The notes below the pieces were generated by a model. It did not search any database and had not been told where the DNA came from. It saw only the letters and a program-made list of their open reading frames with translations. DNA of 64,000 nt from Poecilobothrus nobilitatus. Taxonomy: Eukaryota > Arthropoda > Insecta > Diptera > Dolichopodidae. This document shows, in pieces, positions 13,601-26,366 of this stretch. The stretch lies in assembly GCA_947095535.1 (NCBI GenBank), contig OX352774.1:219034965-219098964 (forward strand), given 5' to 3'. The number at the start of each line of letters is the position of its first letter. Position 1 is the first letter of the stretch. Made by a program: the position numbers and the translations under genes.

Positions 13601-13728
13601 TAAAAGGTGCTGTTGATGCAACATACCGAGCTATAATATCAGCACCACAATCAGCAAATGTTGGGCCAGTTGGCTTATCGGAATTAGCACAACGTAGAGC
13701 AAAAGACAAAGTCAATCTAAATTCATAA
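10683..13728 (+). CDS. S6kII: p90 ribosomal S6 kinase (RSK / S6kII), complete
   Basis: RSK is a dual-kinase Ser/Thr kinase activated by ERK and PDK1. Exons 10683-11453, 12095-13047 and 13107-13728 join in phase to 2346 nt (781 residues). N-terminal AGC kinase: GEGSFGKV near 79-86, Lys104, YRDLKPEN (Asp197), DFG at 215-217 and the activation-loop Ser230 in FSFCGT. The linker keeps the turn-motif region (SKSPKDSPG, Ser371) and hydrophobic motif FRGFSF (Ser388). The C-terminal CaMK-like kinase has GRGTFSVC, Lys488, HRDLKPSN (Asp576), DLGFAK and activation-loop Thr614 in MTPCYTA. The C-terminus carries LAQRR, the ERK docking motif. It ends LNS instead of the vertebrate PDZ-binding STAL. All known regulatory phospho-sites I could check are conserved, except that the linker Thr-Pro of vertebrates is Ser-Pro here. 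The start is supported by AACAAAATG context and a good N-terminal match in length. Confidence 0.97.
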
Positions 13729-15086
13729 CTTATTTTTTGTTTTTTTTTGTAATTCATACAAATATATTTAATATACATTTATATCAAATTAATTTAATAA
13801 TTTAAAAATAAAAAAAGTTTAAAGAAAGTGAAATTAAAAAAAAAAGTGAGAATTTTTTCCAAAAATCTTAATTCTTCCCCATAAAATATAATATCTTTTT
13901 TTTTAGAAAAATATTTAAATATAAATTATACATTTAACATTAATTATACAAATCTTACATATTCCATAAAAGCGTAAATGTGTGTTTATTGTTTAATTTC
14001 TTTTAATATAAAAGTGTTTTGCCTTGTATATTTGTAGTTAAGATTATAATAAATAAAAAGCTTAGTATTTTTTTTTTGTTTAAAATTTGTTTTAATTTTT
14101 AAAAAAGAAAAAATGATTTTGTTAATATGTATTAGGTTTAAAGTATTAGTTTTGTTTTATATTCCCATTAGATGTTTTGATCTATATTAAATTAACCCTT
14201 AAAAAAAAAAATAAAAAAAACAAAACAAAAAAATCGTAAAATTTTAAAAATTTCAGAGTTTTTATTAAAAATTTAGAAACTGATAATTATTCGTATAATT
14301 AAAAATTTAAAACCAAGGTTAATACCTGAATAAAATTAATAAAAATTTAATAAAAATATTAAAAATTTACTTCTAAATTTAAAAATGGTTTTTTTTTTTT
14401 TGTTTTGTGAGAAATTTACCAAAACTTGAAAATAAAGATTTAATGAAACATGCACTGTATCTTTTTAAAAGAATTTTATTGTAGTTTTATTATTTATTTT
14501 TCTAAAAATTAAATTTAAAGTTTTTTTTTTTGAAAATTTTTTTTAACAGGTATGATGTAGAAACCTACTTTTTTTTTTCAAAAAATAGTTAAAGTTTTTC
14601 TTTTCATCTTAGTATCATAATCAAACACATCTATAATTTTGGTTTGCATTGCCTTCATATGTATTAAGACAAACTAAATTCATGATATGATTTTGCATAG
14701 TTTTTATTTAATTTAAAAGTTTAAAAGTTCAAAATTAATGTTTTTTTTTTTTATAATTTTTTAATATACGAAAATAGTTTTTTTTTTTTATTCTTTTTAC
14801 TCTAAGCAAAATATTAAATTCATCATAACTCCAGAATAAATGGATAAATATTTTTGTTTTAACATATAAGCATATAATATATAATATAATAAAATACAAT
14901 TAAAAGTATTTTTTTTTTTTAAATTAATACAAGTCTACGTAAATATATATATGTTTGTATATACTCCTCTAACAAAAATAATAAACAAAAAAGAAAAAAC
15001 AAAAATTAAATAAATATTTTTTTTATCAATTCATATGATCAAATTATATTAAAACAGTTTCTCAAATTATTTTGTCTTAAAATAGT
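13729..15086. other. Convergent intergenic interval RSK/CYLD with 3' UTRs
   Basis: A gap of 1.36 kb between two genes ending toward each other. AATAAA hexamers on the plus strand at about 13807 and at 14048-14057 are candidate poly(A) signals for RSK. The rest is homopolymer-rich A/T sequence with no gene. Confidence 0.5.
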
Positions 15087-18000
15087 CTATCGATACATCA
15101 TTACATCTGTGCTTTGATACATACACATATATGCATCACAAAGTAGTCTTTTTGCAAGCTCTGGTAACATTTTGTCATTTGCAGCAGCTTCATTTATTGT
15201 TCGTGCTCCTTCTTCAGATAACCATTGAGGTAAATCTGGTACAGTCACCAATTCAGGAATATTATATCCATTTTGTTCACCTACAAATTAATTTTTTTAT
15301 TTAAAATTATTTTCTTTAAAAAATGTAATTTTAAAATATTCCAAATTAAAATTTATTTCACCTTTTCTGTCAGCCATTGAATCAAAAAAACACCATGGTG
15401 CATCCAAACCAGAGCCAGCTTTTACAAATGCTACATAATGTGAAGTTTCAATACAAACAACTGCAAATAATTCCATAAATAAACGTGGAACTGTTAAATG
15501 CTCAGCCATTATTTTGAAATCTTGAGGGACAGAAATTTCCTTTGGTTTATGATTGGCTCTAAAAATTTTCAATTAAATAAAAAAATATAAATGTTGGATT
15601 ATATTAATTTATTAGATTAAAATTACCTTTTTGCATGAGAATGAACAGTTTCTAAACATTTTTTACAAAATGCAGTACTTTCCAATCCAACACCACATTG
15701 TAAAATACCAAAACATTCACGACATTCATACTCTGCCAACTTACCACATACTGAACATTGTCTAGGAGCTATAAAAAATAAATAATTATTTTATGTAAGA
15801 ACATTTTTTTAAATAATTTGAATTAATAATTTACAGTCTTCTATGATATCAGTAACATCTAGCACTTGTGATGGTAGTATTCTTGGATACATTTTAAAAT
15901 TTTTTCCAAATCGCGGCATTTGAATTATAAGACACGATGGTACTTCTTTTAGTTTAATATCAGAAGCTAAAAAACTTTGTTCAAATAGTTGTTGCACTGA
16001 TGGAAATGATAAGCGTTCGTCTTTTTCAACGAATAATTGATAAAAAAATGTATCTTGTCCGGAACTCAACTAAAAAGTGAAATTAAATTATATACTTAAA
16101 ATTTGAAATAACATTTTGTTAAAGTTAGCAAATATTAAAAAAAAATTACAAAAAGATTTACCTTAAGAAACGGATCCGCTCTTAATATTTGAGCTAACAG
16201 ACTATTTAAAAATTCTTCAGGGTCCTTTTCATCACATGTTAAGCCAGTCACAGAACTTAATTTTTCTAAAAGTTGTCTTAATTTCATTACTCTGTCAGCT
16301 CTAACAAAAACATTTTTTCGTAAAGGATTTACAATTTCTTCTCTTAAAACTTTTTGAACTTCTTCATAATGCGAAATGTCCTTTTAAATAAATATTATTG
16401 AAATAAAGATTTCATACATATTATTACAAGTTTTACCTCTGGTTCGGGTGGTCTAAACAATAAAGAGTCAAACACACTTGTAAATGTAAACATTGCAAAC
16501 AATGTTGCATCTAAATAACATGAATTATGATGACCTTGAATACCTTTAAATTTTCCACAAATTTCTTCAAGTTCGTCTAAATTTAAAATTTCTAAAAATT
16601 GGGAAAATTATGAAAATTAATTTATTTAATTAAAGTTTAAAAGAATATTTACTTAATGGAGCCACAGAACCCATCACAGGTGGACATTCCACTTGTCCAA
16701 ACATTTTTGCATCTATTGCTTTTGAACTTTTTGCAATAATATTGCTTGTTACTCCTGTTGTTGTACCAATAGCTCCAACAATGGATGATGCTTGGGATAT
16801 GGGTACCTCTATTTCTAAAAATCTTCTATCAATAGAACATTGATTCGGTTGTATAAATATTGCCTTTCCTTCTGTACATTTAAAGTATCTAAAACAATTT
16901 AAATAATTTTGTAAAAAATTAAAAAATGAAAAAAAAGAACACAAATGCTCACCGTACTCCGTTATATATACCATCTGTTAACAGTAATGGTCTTTCACCA
17001 GGATCATCTTCTAGTTCTACACCAACCATAATATTTTTCGATCCTTGTGGAATCCCAACCCATTTAACTACTCCATATAAATCTTCACACACATCTGTAG
17101 AAACTTCAACCATAGATCCAACTCCTAAACCCATATCATCTGGAATATCATTTAAGGGTGAAGGCGGTACAAAAATATCTTCAGCTTCATTATGTATTAA
17201 ATTTTGCACTTGTACTTGAGATGAAGTCAAATTCGTATTGTCATATAATGGCTCAATATTTTTTAATTCTAGAATATAATAAAAATATGTACAAATTAAT
17301 ATTCTTTTCAAAAAAATTTACGTAAATTTTGCGAACATTAAAGAATGTAAAAAATAGTAAAAATAAAAACCTGAAAAATTATAATAATCATCATCACTCC
17401 ATTCAAAATGTTCTAACACTGTTAAGGGTATTTCACTTAAACTACATATATCTGAATCCATTATATTTTAATATGGATTAAATGAATAAATAATAAATTT
17501 TCTTAATTAAGTTTTTAAATTACATAAAAATTTTGTAAATAAATAATTTTTTAAAACATTTATTTAATATGTCAGGAAGTCTTTCAATATTCGTAAATAT
17601 TACAGTAAAACTATTTTAAGAACATCAACAACTAAAAATAGAATTTATATGCTCTAATAAATATATTTTCTAAAAATCTGCTAGATGGAGTCAATTATTG
17701 TTTTATTTTGTTTCTTTTTACCATTTAAAAGCTTTAAAAATTGAAATAACGTTAAAAAAGGAAAATTAACGTTCAATTAAATATAAATTCAAAATAAATT
17801 TGCAAACTGAATATAAGTATGTATATTTTGTTAATCGTAAACTGTAACAAAATTTTAAATATTTGTTAATGGAGAAAACTAAATTTATAAAAAAAAAATT
17901 TTTAAAGCAAATGTTAAACATTACATAAAAAAAATTATGTGTAATGTAAAAACATTACATTAAAAAAATAACTTACTTTTTTCTTTGCTTCCTCTTCCAA

Positions 18001-20805
18001 TATTGGAATTTCTAATAGTTGCTAGAGTAGAAGAATCATCAAAAGAACTATTATTACTTATTGCTTCATTTACATGTTTAATGTTTTCTTTATTACGCTT
18101 ATTATCTATATTTGATTTGGAACTCAAAATATGTGAAATGGGATTTGCAGATTTATTCCTTTCACTTTTTCCAAAACTGCTAACACTACTATTGCTACTA
18201 CTACTAATATGCACAGAACCATTTTTATCAGTATTTAATACTAATGCTGCATCACCAGCCGTTGTTGGCCAATTTGTACCCAATAAATCAGCCAAATCAA
18301 CTTCATTTCTTGGATTATCTACAACAATAACCTTACTTTCATTCATAGTTGATTCTTTAATATCAGCTGTATCAATCACAACAATATCACGATCTTCAAG
18401 GCTCAAAATGGTATTAGGTTTAACAGTCGACGTTCCAGAATTCAATGGCTTTTTTCTATTATTTAAATTGGAATTACTTGAATTATTTCCACTATTATTT
18501 ATATTAGTTTTTGGTTGCTTCAATATGCTGACCGGTGGAATGTTTTTATTTATTGGTGTTTTAATTGATGATTTCATTGTTGATTGTTGTTGTTGCTGAA
18601 ATTGCTTTTGTTCTAGATTTTTTTCATAATTTTCAACACATCGAACATAATCTTCATTAGTTAACGATATTAAATTTTCGTCATCTCTCTGATGCGAACT
18701 TTCTTTTGAATCGCTGTAAGAAATAAAAAAAAAAAGATCGTATTTTAAAGATTGAATAATGTACATGGAGATAATTTTTTTTTTTTTGTTTAATTACAAA
18801 TGAACCTTGTTTGTATTAATTTTTTATGATGAATACTTAATTTTGAAAATACTAACCAATTCGATGGCAAATTGAATGTAATGTGATGACCATTTTCTTT
18901 TGAACTTGATGAATTTGATTGTGATATATCTGGAAAATTAGTATTTGTTGCCTTATTTCTCTTAAATGATGGTGTATTTGTTGATGCACTTGATGTTGAT
19001 CTCGTCGTTGTAGAATTATGTGGTATATGGGAATTTTGAACTCTTGTAGGATTACAACTATTAAAATTTTTTTTAAAATTCTTTTGTTCCATTACGGGGT
19101 TTTCATCATCACTAAATATATTTAAACTATTCTGTTCTTTATTTGAAGTTTCATTTGAATTTTCATTATCGTCTGTGGTTGCTAATAAACTAAATCTATT
19201 TGAATTTACGTTACTCTTTCTGTCAGTAGAGGACGAAATATTTCGCAATGAATGCCTTTTAGGTGATTGTCTATTAAAAGTTTTTGTATTGCTGTAATAA
19301 TTATCGTTACCGGTGGTTGTTGTAGTGAAACCTAAAGCAGATCGTGCACGATCAAGTGTTTCACACAAAAAATCTCTTGTTGAAAATTTATTTTTAGAAA
19401 GTGTTTCTAAATCTTTTTCAATATAATTTGCTGTTACTATAATAGATAAATGAGGATCACATTTTGTATATTTATCTGCAAAATCTAATAATTCGTCAGC
19501 TTGAGGAGAATACCCATTTCTCAAAGTCTAGAGAAAATAATAATAATAATTTATAATGGTATTGCTAATAACATATTGAATAATCCAAACAATTTTTAAA
19601 TAAATAATTGATCTGCATGCTAATGCTATAAATGATATCTAATGACAATTTACCACTCAAAATACAATTTTTTTTTAATTGATTATTATAACTATAAAAA
19701 AGCATTTATGTATTTACAAAAAAAAAAAAAACAATCTAAAAACATTTAGGTATTAGCAATTTTACGATTAAAGAAACATAAATTTTTTAATGATAAGAAA
19801 TATGAATTATTCGAAAACAACACTAAGGACACATAATCAAGTTTTAACTACTATTTATTGTTATCAACAAAATTTATTATTTTTTTCGTAATTATTATTT
19901 TCAAGTGCGTAATATATTTCGGAAAAGTTTTTATTTTGTAGTTTTTAAGTTTTAAGTTTTTACTTTCTGGCGATATTTTTACCAAAACCGAATTTTTAAT
20001 TCCAATTCAATAATAAAAATTTGTAATTTAATTATTTTTTCCATTTAAGCCTACAATCTTATTAAACAATCTTATTTTATTAAATCGGATTAAGTAAATT
20101 ATAAAAAATAAAAAAAACTTTTATGGTAAATTTAGAAATTATATCAGTTAAGTAATTTTGATTATCAGTAAATTGTAAAATTTCACAATTTTATTTAAGC
20201 AGGGTTAATTTTTGTTTTAATACAACAAATGTTATGAGTAATGACTCACTATATAAATTATACAATGAATAATAATGAGCAATTTGTAATATAATCTTCA
20301 CGACCAATTTTATAAAAAAAAGAAATTCTTTATTTACCAATAATTCTATTGCAAAATAGTATCCAGGCCCAATTTCAGATACAAGACCAATATGACGTAT
20401 TATACCAAAATATGAATGTTCTTTATTGAAAGGTCTCCCAGAAACCAATACAATATCTTGAGTTTTTTTATATAAACAATATTTTAAATGTTCATTATCC
20501 TGAGCAAATATTAATCTTTCTTTAGCATCTTTAATACCAATTAAAAAGGGCCAAACTTCTTCAGCAATTTCTTTTAAATCAGTACATTTGCATTTATAAA
20601 GATTTTCATATGCTGGATTTTTATCAAAATAATCAATAATTTGAATTATAATGTTTTTATTATTATTTGCTCTTTTAATTGTTCTTACTAAAGTACCACT
20701 GTCCAATGGATATGATTGTATATCATCTTGTAAATCATTCAAAGGAATTTGAACAATAATATCTGTTTTTCTAATTGTTATAGCAAAACCTTTTTTTGAT
20801 TCCAT
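15087..20805 (-). CDS. CYLD: CYLD ubiquitin carboxyl-terminal hydrolase (CAP-Gly/USP deubiquitinase), 12 coding exons
   Basis: CYLD removes K63-linked and linear ubiquitin chains and restrains NF-kB/JNK signalling. Exons: 20805-20338, 19527-18857, 18713-17977, 17451-17371, 17268-16953, 16888-16653, 16591-16437, 16380-16162, 16069-15835, 15768-15627, 15558-15362, 15280-15087; all phases agree (3651 nt, 1216 residues). Exon 1 ends in a CAP-Gly core (GYYFAIELL) and exon 2 completes it ([19 protein letters not shown] aligns with the human first CAP-Gly). Exons 2-3 then form a long Asn/Ser-rich linker with a Gln run. Exon 5 has a clear CAP-Gly ([25 protein letters not shown]). The USP domain has [10 protein letters not shown] (Cys near 861), the Zn-binding B-box (CSVCG, CRECF, FCKKC), [10 protein letters not shown] (His near 1127) and FFDSMADR. 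The USP half is certain; joining exons 1-3 rests on phase and CAP-Gly similarity. Exon 4's acceptor is weak, and an in-frame ATG at 17461 could start a 594-residue form. Confidence 0.9.
17371..17461 (-). other. CYLD: Candidate alternative first exon/start of a short CYLD form
   Basis: The ATG at 17461-17459 opens the frame [13 protein letters not shown], which runs straight into CYLD exon 4. The AG used as acceptor for the long form lies eight bases inside this frame (…GGATTCAG). A transcript starting in the preceding intron would give a 594-residue protein with only one CAP-Gly and the full USP domain. The long form uses the same frame from 17451. Whether the short form exists cannot be decided from the sequence. 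Confidence 0.45.
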
Positions 20806-22246
20806 TTCACAGCCAGCATTTTATAATTAAATTCTAAATAAATAACGACAACATCGAAAGATCGAATAAATATTTTACAATCAAGTAATAATGCAAAATG
20901 ATTAAATTATGTAGTTCTAATGTCTATGAGATTTGTAGTTTTATTTTGATCACTTCATTCAATTATACATCAAAAACTTTTTCATGTTTTTAATCGTAAA
21001 TCAATTTTAAAATAAAATAAACTAATTTTAAAAATATCATGCAATAATTTAATCTATAACTAATTAACTTACTATTTATGTATTTAATATTAGCTCTTCT
21101 TCGATTTTAATTAAAAAAAAAAAAATACTTTTAAGTTTTATTAAAAAAAAAATACTTTGCGTAAAATCTTTCAAACTTCTCAATGACAGTCATTCATTAC
21201 ATTACAGGGTCTTTGACATTTACTTCATTTTATTTTAATATGAAATATAAATAATAAAAACAGAGTCGTACTAAAATTTTTATTCATATTTTTTATTAGA
21301 ACATTTTTCAAAAGCGATTTTTTTTTGTCAACAAACGATTTTCAATATTTATATATGTACATATATTTTTTTTTTTAGTTTTATTTATTTTTGCAATATT
21401 AAAAAATTTCATTAAATCATTAAATTCATGCAATCCATTAAATTATGCAATGTATATTCTTATCATAAATTAACATATCCAGTCATATGGATTAAAAACA
21501 ACGCTTCTTCACATTTAAAAATATGCGGATGTATAAAATATTACTTCCCTTACATCCTGAACATGAAATCCACATGCATTTATATCACCGTTGAATTTTT
21601 TTCATGTTCTCAAAAATATGAAAACACCATTTTGCTTACTGCTGTTACTTTGGGATAACTTAAATTCAATAAATTTATCGTAAATCAAAATCTATTCAAT
21701 TATAAAAATTTTTGTTAATTTTAAAAAATATTATGAAATTGTTAAATGTTAAGGAATGGGCTTTAAAATAAAGGGAAAATATTTATTAAACTGATTTTTT
21801 TTTATCATTACTTATTCTGAATGTTACAAACATAATTTATAAAGAATAAATATTAACTGTCAGTTATAAACATTTAAAATTTGAAAATATTGTAATAGGT
21901 ATTAATTAAATACATTTTCCAAAGTTACAATTAGAAAAAAATATTTCTTTAGTGTATGCTTACTATTCGGAATTAAAAAAGTTCGTTGAAATAATAACAA
22001 TGCCCATGCAACAGTATGTAATACTAATTTCGTCAGTTTGGTTTAAAGAATAATATTATATAACTTAGTTATAACTTAGTAATTGAATAAGATTTTAGAC
22101 TTTTTTTTTTTTTTGAATTTCTTATTTATTATACTGTCTACGAGAGTTTCTTCACATCATTAAATTCATTCGTCTCAAAAACGATTGGCAAATAACAAAA
22201 CATAAAATTTTAACTAAAAATAAAATAAACATACTCTAATTTTTAT
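20806..22246. other. Intergenic interval CYLD upstream / TIM23 downstream
   Basis: 1.44 kb of A+T-rich sequence between the CYLD start and the TIM23 stop, both on the minus strand. It should contain the CYLD promoter and the TIM23 3' UTR. A plus-strand open frame of 76 codons at 21428-21658 has no recognisable domain and no splice context. Confidence 0.4.
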
Positions 22247-23312
22247 TTATAAAAATGATTTGGTTGAAAATTTATTCGAATCTTTTCGAAGAAATTGAAA
22301 TAAGCAATAGAGACCAGTAACACCCAAACCAATTCCGCCACCTAGAGCACATTTCTTGAGACCAGCTAAAATATACATTAAAATTAGTAATTAAATATAT
22401 TAAAATTTATTTATATAACAAACCTGAACATTTATATAGCAAACCAGTTGAAGTTCCAGCTAAAAGTGTATTAATGTCATCTTCTTCATCTCTAATCCAT
22501 TGTAAAAATACACCAAAAGCTGAATACATAACGGTTATTGTTCCTAAAGTGCTAGCTGTTGCAGATCCTTGCTTCATGACATGGTTAAGTAGTCTAAAAA
22601 TTAACAAGAGATTTTGTTTATTAATTTGGTATTTATATATGTACTTATTTAAAATGTTTATTTTACGGAAGAATATCATATAATCAGCTCTTAAAAAAAA
22701 TATGGCTTAATCATGCGTAGTTAAAGAAATTATGTATGTGTATATACAAAACAAAGAAAAAAACTCTTTGAAACAAAAAACGGGATAGTAATTAATTTCT
22801 TTTTGAATATTGAATTTTTTTTTTTTTTGTTGAAAAAAATTAATTTTTGTTTACTTTCGGGTGATAATGGTAATGTTTATATTACGTATAAAAATGTTGC
22901 GACTACTTACTGAGTTCTTCTTAATTTTCCATATTGCTGTAATGCAGCTGTAGTTTTTATTCCATTATATAAACCAGCAATACCTCCAATACCTGCTCCA
23001 ACCATAGCAGAAGTGCCGATTTGTGAAAAAGCAAGTTCAAATCGCCCTCTTTGTCTGGATGCTCCTTCAGGAAATATGAACTCAGGTTGCGTTTGTTTTA
23101 AAAATCTAGGATCATAATTTAAATAAGGTGACAATGGTGCAATTTTCTTAGGTTCATTTGTAATAGCAGGTGAAGAAGAACTTGAAAATTCTAAATTACA
23201 AAAAACGTAATATTATTTTTTTTATTTTAAATTGCATAAGCACATTCTCACCAGAAGATGAACTGATACCGCCCCCTAACGATAAAGGTTTACTGAGATA
23301 ATCTTCGGACAT
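22247..23312 (-). CDS. Tim23: Mitochondrial import inner membrane translocase subunit TIM23
   Basis: TIM23 forms the core of the presequence translocase of the mitochondrial inner membrane. Four coding exons, 23312-23252, 23190-22911, 22593-22424 and 22365-22247, join in phase to 630 nt and 209 residues, the same length as the human protein. The hydrophilic N-terminus (MSEDYLSKPLSLGG) is followed by LSPYLNYDPRFL, typical of animal TIM23. The Tim17/22/23 membrane domain follows: FELAFSQIGTSAMVGAGIGG, then the GLYNG and LLNHVMKQGS segments, YSAFGVFLQWIRDEEDDINT, and a last helix GLKKCALGGGIGLGVTGLY. Glycine-rich helices and the acidic loop fit the family. The ATG is the only plausible start; the frame ends at TAA. 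It is divergent from the fucosyltransferase gene, with 775 bp between ATGs. Confidence 0.96.
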
Positions 23313-24087
23313 TTTGTATATTTTTTATATATTTAATATAATTTAATTTACTAATTTTAATTAATATACAAAGATTTCCAAAAATTAATAATGTATTTTG
23401 AATAAACGTAATTTAGGGTCACAACATGACAATAGAATACTGTGAAATATATTTTTTTTTTTAACAAAAATGACAGAACAAATTATATATTTCAAACTTC
23501 ACGTGTTAGCTCTACAGGGTGATTTATTTGGAATATCTTGTATTAGCACGATTTTATTATACAAAAATTATCTTTAACATTTTTCCATTTTTCAGTAATT
23601 AAAATTGAAGTTACCATGAATTGTTTGTTTGAAAAAATTTTTACACGTGCGCACGAGCTTTGGAAAATTTGTCTTAAACAATGAACCCAACTTTACCTTT
23701 TATACGGAATTTAAAATTAAAAAAAGGGAATAAAAGTTTGTTTTACAAAGTCAGTATTAGCCTGTTGTGTTTACAATATTAATAAAAGTAACCCAAATAT
23801 TTCTAATTCCGACTATGTGCAGACAATAATTTGAAGCAAAAAAAGAAACTGGCTAAAATTTTTAGCTTTCAATTTTATTTTTCAGGTCCTTCTGAATTTT
23901 TTGACATTTACGTAGCTATGAAATCTGTCAATTTCATCATTTTAATTGACGTTTTTGAATGTTTATTGTTTTGTTAAGATTACAGATGTTATCTAAAAAA
24001 AAAACAATTTCTTTTTATAGCTTAATGTAGAGTTTTTCGTAGCCAATTTTAATTAACATGTTCTAGTAAAAATAAAAAATACGAGAA
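23313..24087. promoter_or_regulatory. Bidirectional promoter interval TIM23 / fucosyltransferase
   Basis: The 775 bp between the two divergent start codons must carry both promoters. A segment beginning CAGGGTGATTTATTTGG at about 23516 resembles the CAGGGTGAT-type ends seen on some insect repeats; a second CAGGGTGATTCAAAT occurs near 39597. No core-promoter motif is certain. Confidence 0.4.
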
Positions 24088-25721
24088 ATGCGTGCCCGAA
24101 AAATTATTATTTTTTTAAGTATAATTATAATTATATTTTTTGTTTATTTTAATATACCGGCGACAGAGGTAAATTATATAAATATGTATTTACATATACG
24201 TATGTATGTACATATATATTTCTTTTGAAATAATTACAAAAAAGTATTTTTTATTATAGCATATTGATAATTTAAATGACCCAATTGTTATATGGTGGAC
24301 TAATGTAATTCCAAATTATGATAGGTTCTTATATAAATTTTTATTTTTATTTTGATTTAATAATTTATGTTTTCTAGGTCTGTTGAATGTGGTTATGGAT
24401 CATGCCGTTTCACTACTGATAGAAGTCTGTTAAAAAACAAAAATACGAAAGTAAGTTTATTCGAAACTAGTTTTTATAATTTTAAAACCATCCAAAATAT
24501 GTTACATATATATATTTATGTTCAAAAAAAAATTTTAGGCGATATTATTTTATGGATCAAATATTAGTACAACTGATTTACCTTTACCTCGATTTAAAAC
24601 TCACCTTTGGGGTTTGTATCACGAAGAATCTCCAAAAAATTTGCCATTTTTATATAGTCAAAATATTCTTAAGCATTTTAATATTACCTCTACTTTTAGT
24701 AGATATAGTAATATGCCATTAACAGTTCAGGATTTAGATAGTTATGACTTATTACGAACACGTAAATATTTAGTTCCCGTTGGTGAAAAAAGTAAACTTC
24801 GACTAAAAAATAAATTAGCACCAATTGCGTTTGTTCAATCTATTTGTGATACAATGTCTGGAAGAAATGAATATGTTCGAGAATTGATGAATTATATCGA
24901 AGTAGATTCTTATGGAAACTGTTTGCATAATCGGAATATGCCGGAATCGTAAGTATATACATTCATACATATTTTCTTTTATAAATTTCAATAAAAATTT
25001 CAAAATATTTTAGCTTAACAAACGATTATTTGCAAACTTTAAATACAAATGAATTTTACAAATTTTTATCCCAGTATAAATTTATTATTTCTTATGAAAA
25101 TGGAGTCTGTAATGATTATATTACAGAAAAATTTTGGAGACCTCTAATTATTGGATCAATTCCTATTTATTTCGGTTCACCTACAATTAGAGTAAATTTT
25201 TTCTTATACTTTTCCTTAAACATAACTCATATTTTAATTTCTTTTTCTTTAAGGATTGGATGCCTAATTTAAAATCAGCAATTTTAATAGAAGATTTTAG
25301 CAGTCCGGAACAGCTTGCTGGTTTTATAAAAAATCTTGATGAAAACGATGTAGAATATAATAAATATTTAGATCACAAATACTTACAGCGAAATCCAGTC
25401 TCAAATAATTTGTTAATAAAAGCACTACTAGAGAAAGAATTCGAAACAAATGCTGATATTTTTAGTTCATTTGAATGTTTTGTATGCAAAAAACTTCACA
25501 GTAAATTTTTTAAAGCTTCAGCGAATCACAAGCATTATGATTGTAAAGATGGAATTAAATACCCGAAGATGAAGAGTGAATTTAAGGAATGGGTTAATTG
25601 GCAGGGTTTTATAGAAGTAGGAAAATGTGAAGGTGATATACTCAATGACTTCTTAAATGAAAATAAAAATTTTACGAAAAAAAATTTAGATGAAAAGTTG
25701 ACAAAGTGCCTAAACATATAG
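24088..25721 (+). CDS. FucTB: FUT10/FUT11-type fucosyltransferase (fly FucTB-like), complete
   Basis: A GT10-family fucosyltransferase of the FUT10/FUT11 subgroup. Exons 24088-24168, 24260-24324, 24378-24450, 24539-24948, 25014-25191 and 25254-25721 join in phase to 1275 nt (424 residues). Residues 1-27 form a type II signal anchor (RARKIIIFLSIIIIIFFVYF), placing it in the secretory pathway. IVIWWTN and VECGYGSC are subgroup signatures. The GT10 donor-binding region is clear: YKFIISYENGVCNDYITEKF, followed by PLIIGSIPIYFGSP. A Cys-rich C-terminal tail (CFVCKKL, HYDC) also fits FUT10/11. Vertebrate FUT10/FUT11 have been described as protein O-fucosyltransferases acting on EMI domains in the ER; that activity is inferred here from family membership. 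The frame ends at TAG, 645 bp from the convergent oxidase gene. Confidence 0.93.
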
Positions 25722-26366
25722 AATGTTATTTTATATTTTGAAACTTTAATCTATATAAAAAATAATGATATTTATTCATAATTTCAAAAATTATTTAAAT
25801 TTTTCTACTTTTATAAATTAACAAATTAAATTTTTCTAATAGATGTATTTTAGAAAATGCATTAAACTAAAATTAGAATCCCGTGCCAATATATTTTTAA
25901 CATGTGATATTTTTATCCAAAGATTGTTTTGTTTAAGAAACAAAAATTAATTTTATACAATATACAATTTAAAATTGTGGTTGAGATATTTTAAGTATAA
26001 CTAAGATTTTCAAATTAAAGTTTTATTTAAATATTTTTAATTTTAACAAATTTTAATCACGCTTAATTTTAGATAAATACTTGTTCTCTAATTTGTCTCA
26101 TATATTATATAATCTTACCCATGTTCTTGTTCGATAAGTATAAAACATTATAAAACAACTATCAGAATTTTTTAAACTGTTAGATATTTTCTTATTAGTT
26201 TGTAGCTGTTTAAACATATAAAAACCTTTACGCAAATGTAAAATCATTTTAAAAATTAAAAAACTAAATATTTATAAAAAAACACTTAAATATATATTTT
26301 ATAAAAACAATTTTTCTAACAAATTTAATTAATATACTGGCATATATAAACTTACATCTGTTAATT
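25722..26366. other. Convergent intergenic interval with 3' UTRs
   Basis: 645 bp of A+T-rich sequence between the stops of the fucosyltransferase (plus) and the multicopper oxidase (minus). It is expected to hold both 3' UTRs. A TTTATT (AATAAA on the minus strand) occurs near 26020. Nothing else recognised. Confidence 0.45.

Noticed and set aside
17985..18599. Plus-strand 204-codon Leu-rich open frame
   Set aside because: Antisense to CYLD exon 3; the Leu/Phe richness comes from the complement of Asn/Ser/Lys codons.
17960..20805. Exons 1-3 of CYLD as an independent unknown gene
   Set aside because: Exon 1 and exon 2 jointly encode a CAP-Gly similar to the first one of human CYLD, and the phase from exon 3 fits exon 4 exactly. 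A single gene is the simpler reading, though exon 4's acceptor is weak.
21428..21658. 76-codon plus-strand open frame between CYLD and TIM23
   Set aside because: No domain, no splice context, composition like surrounding DNA.
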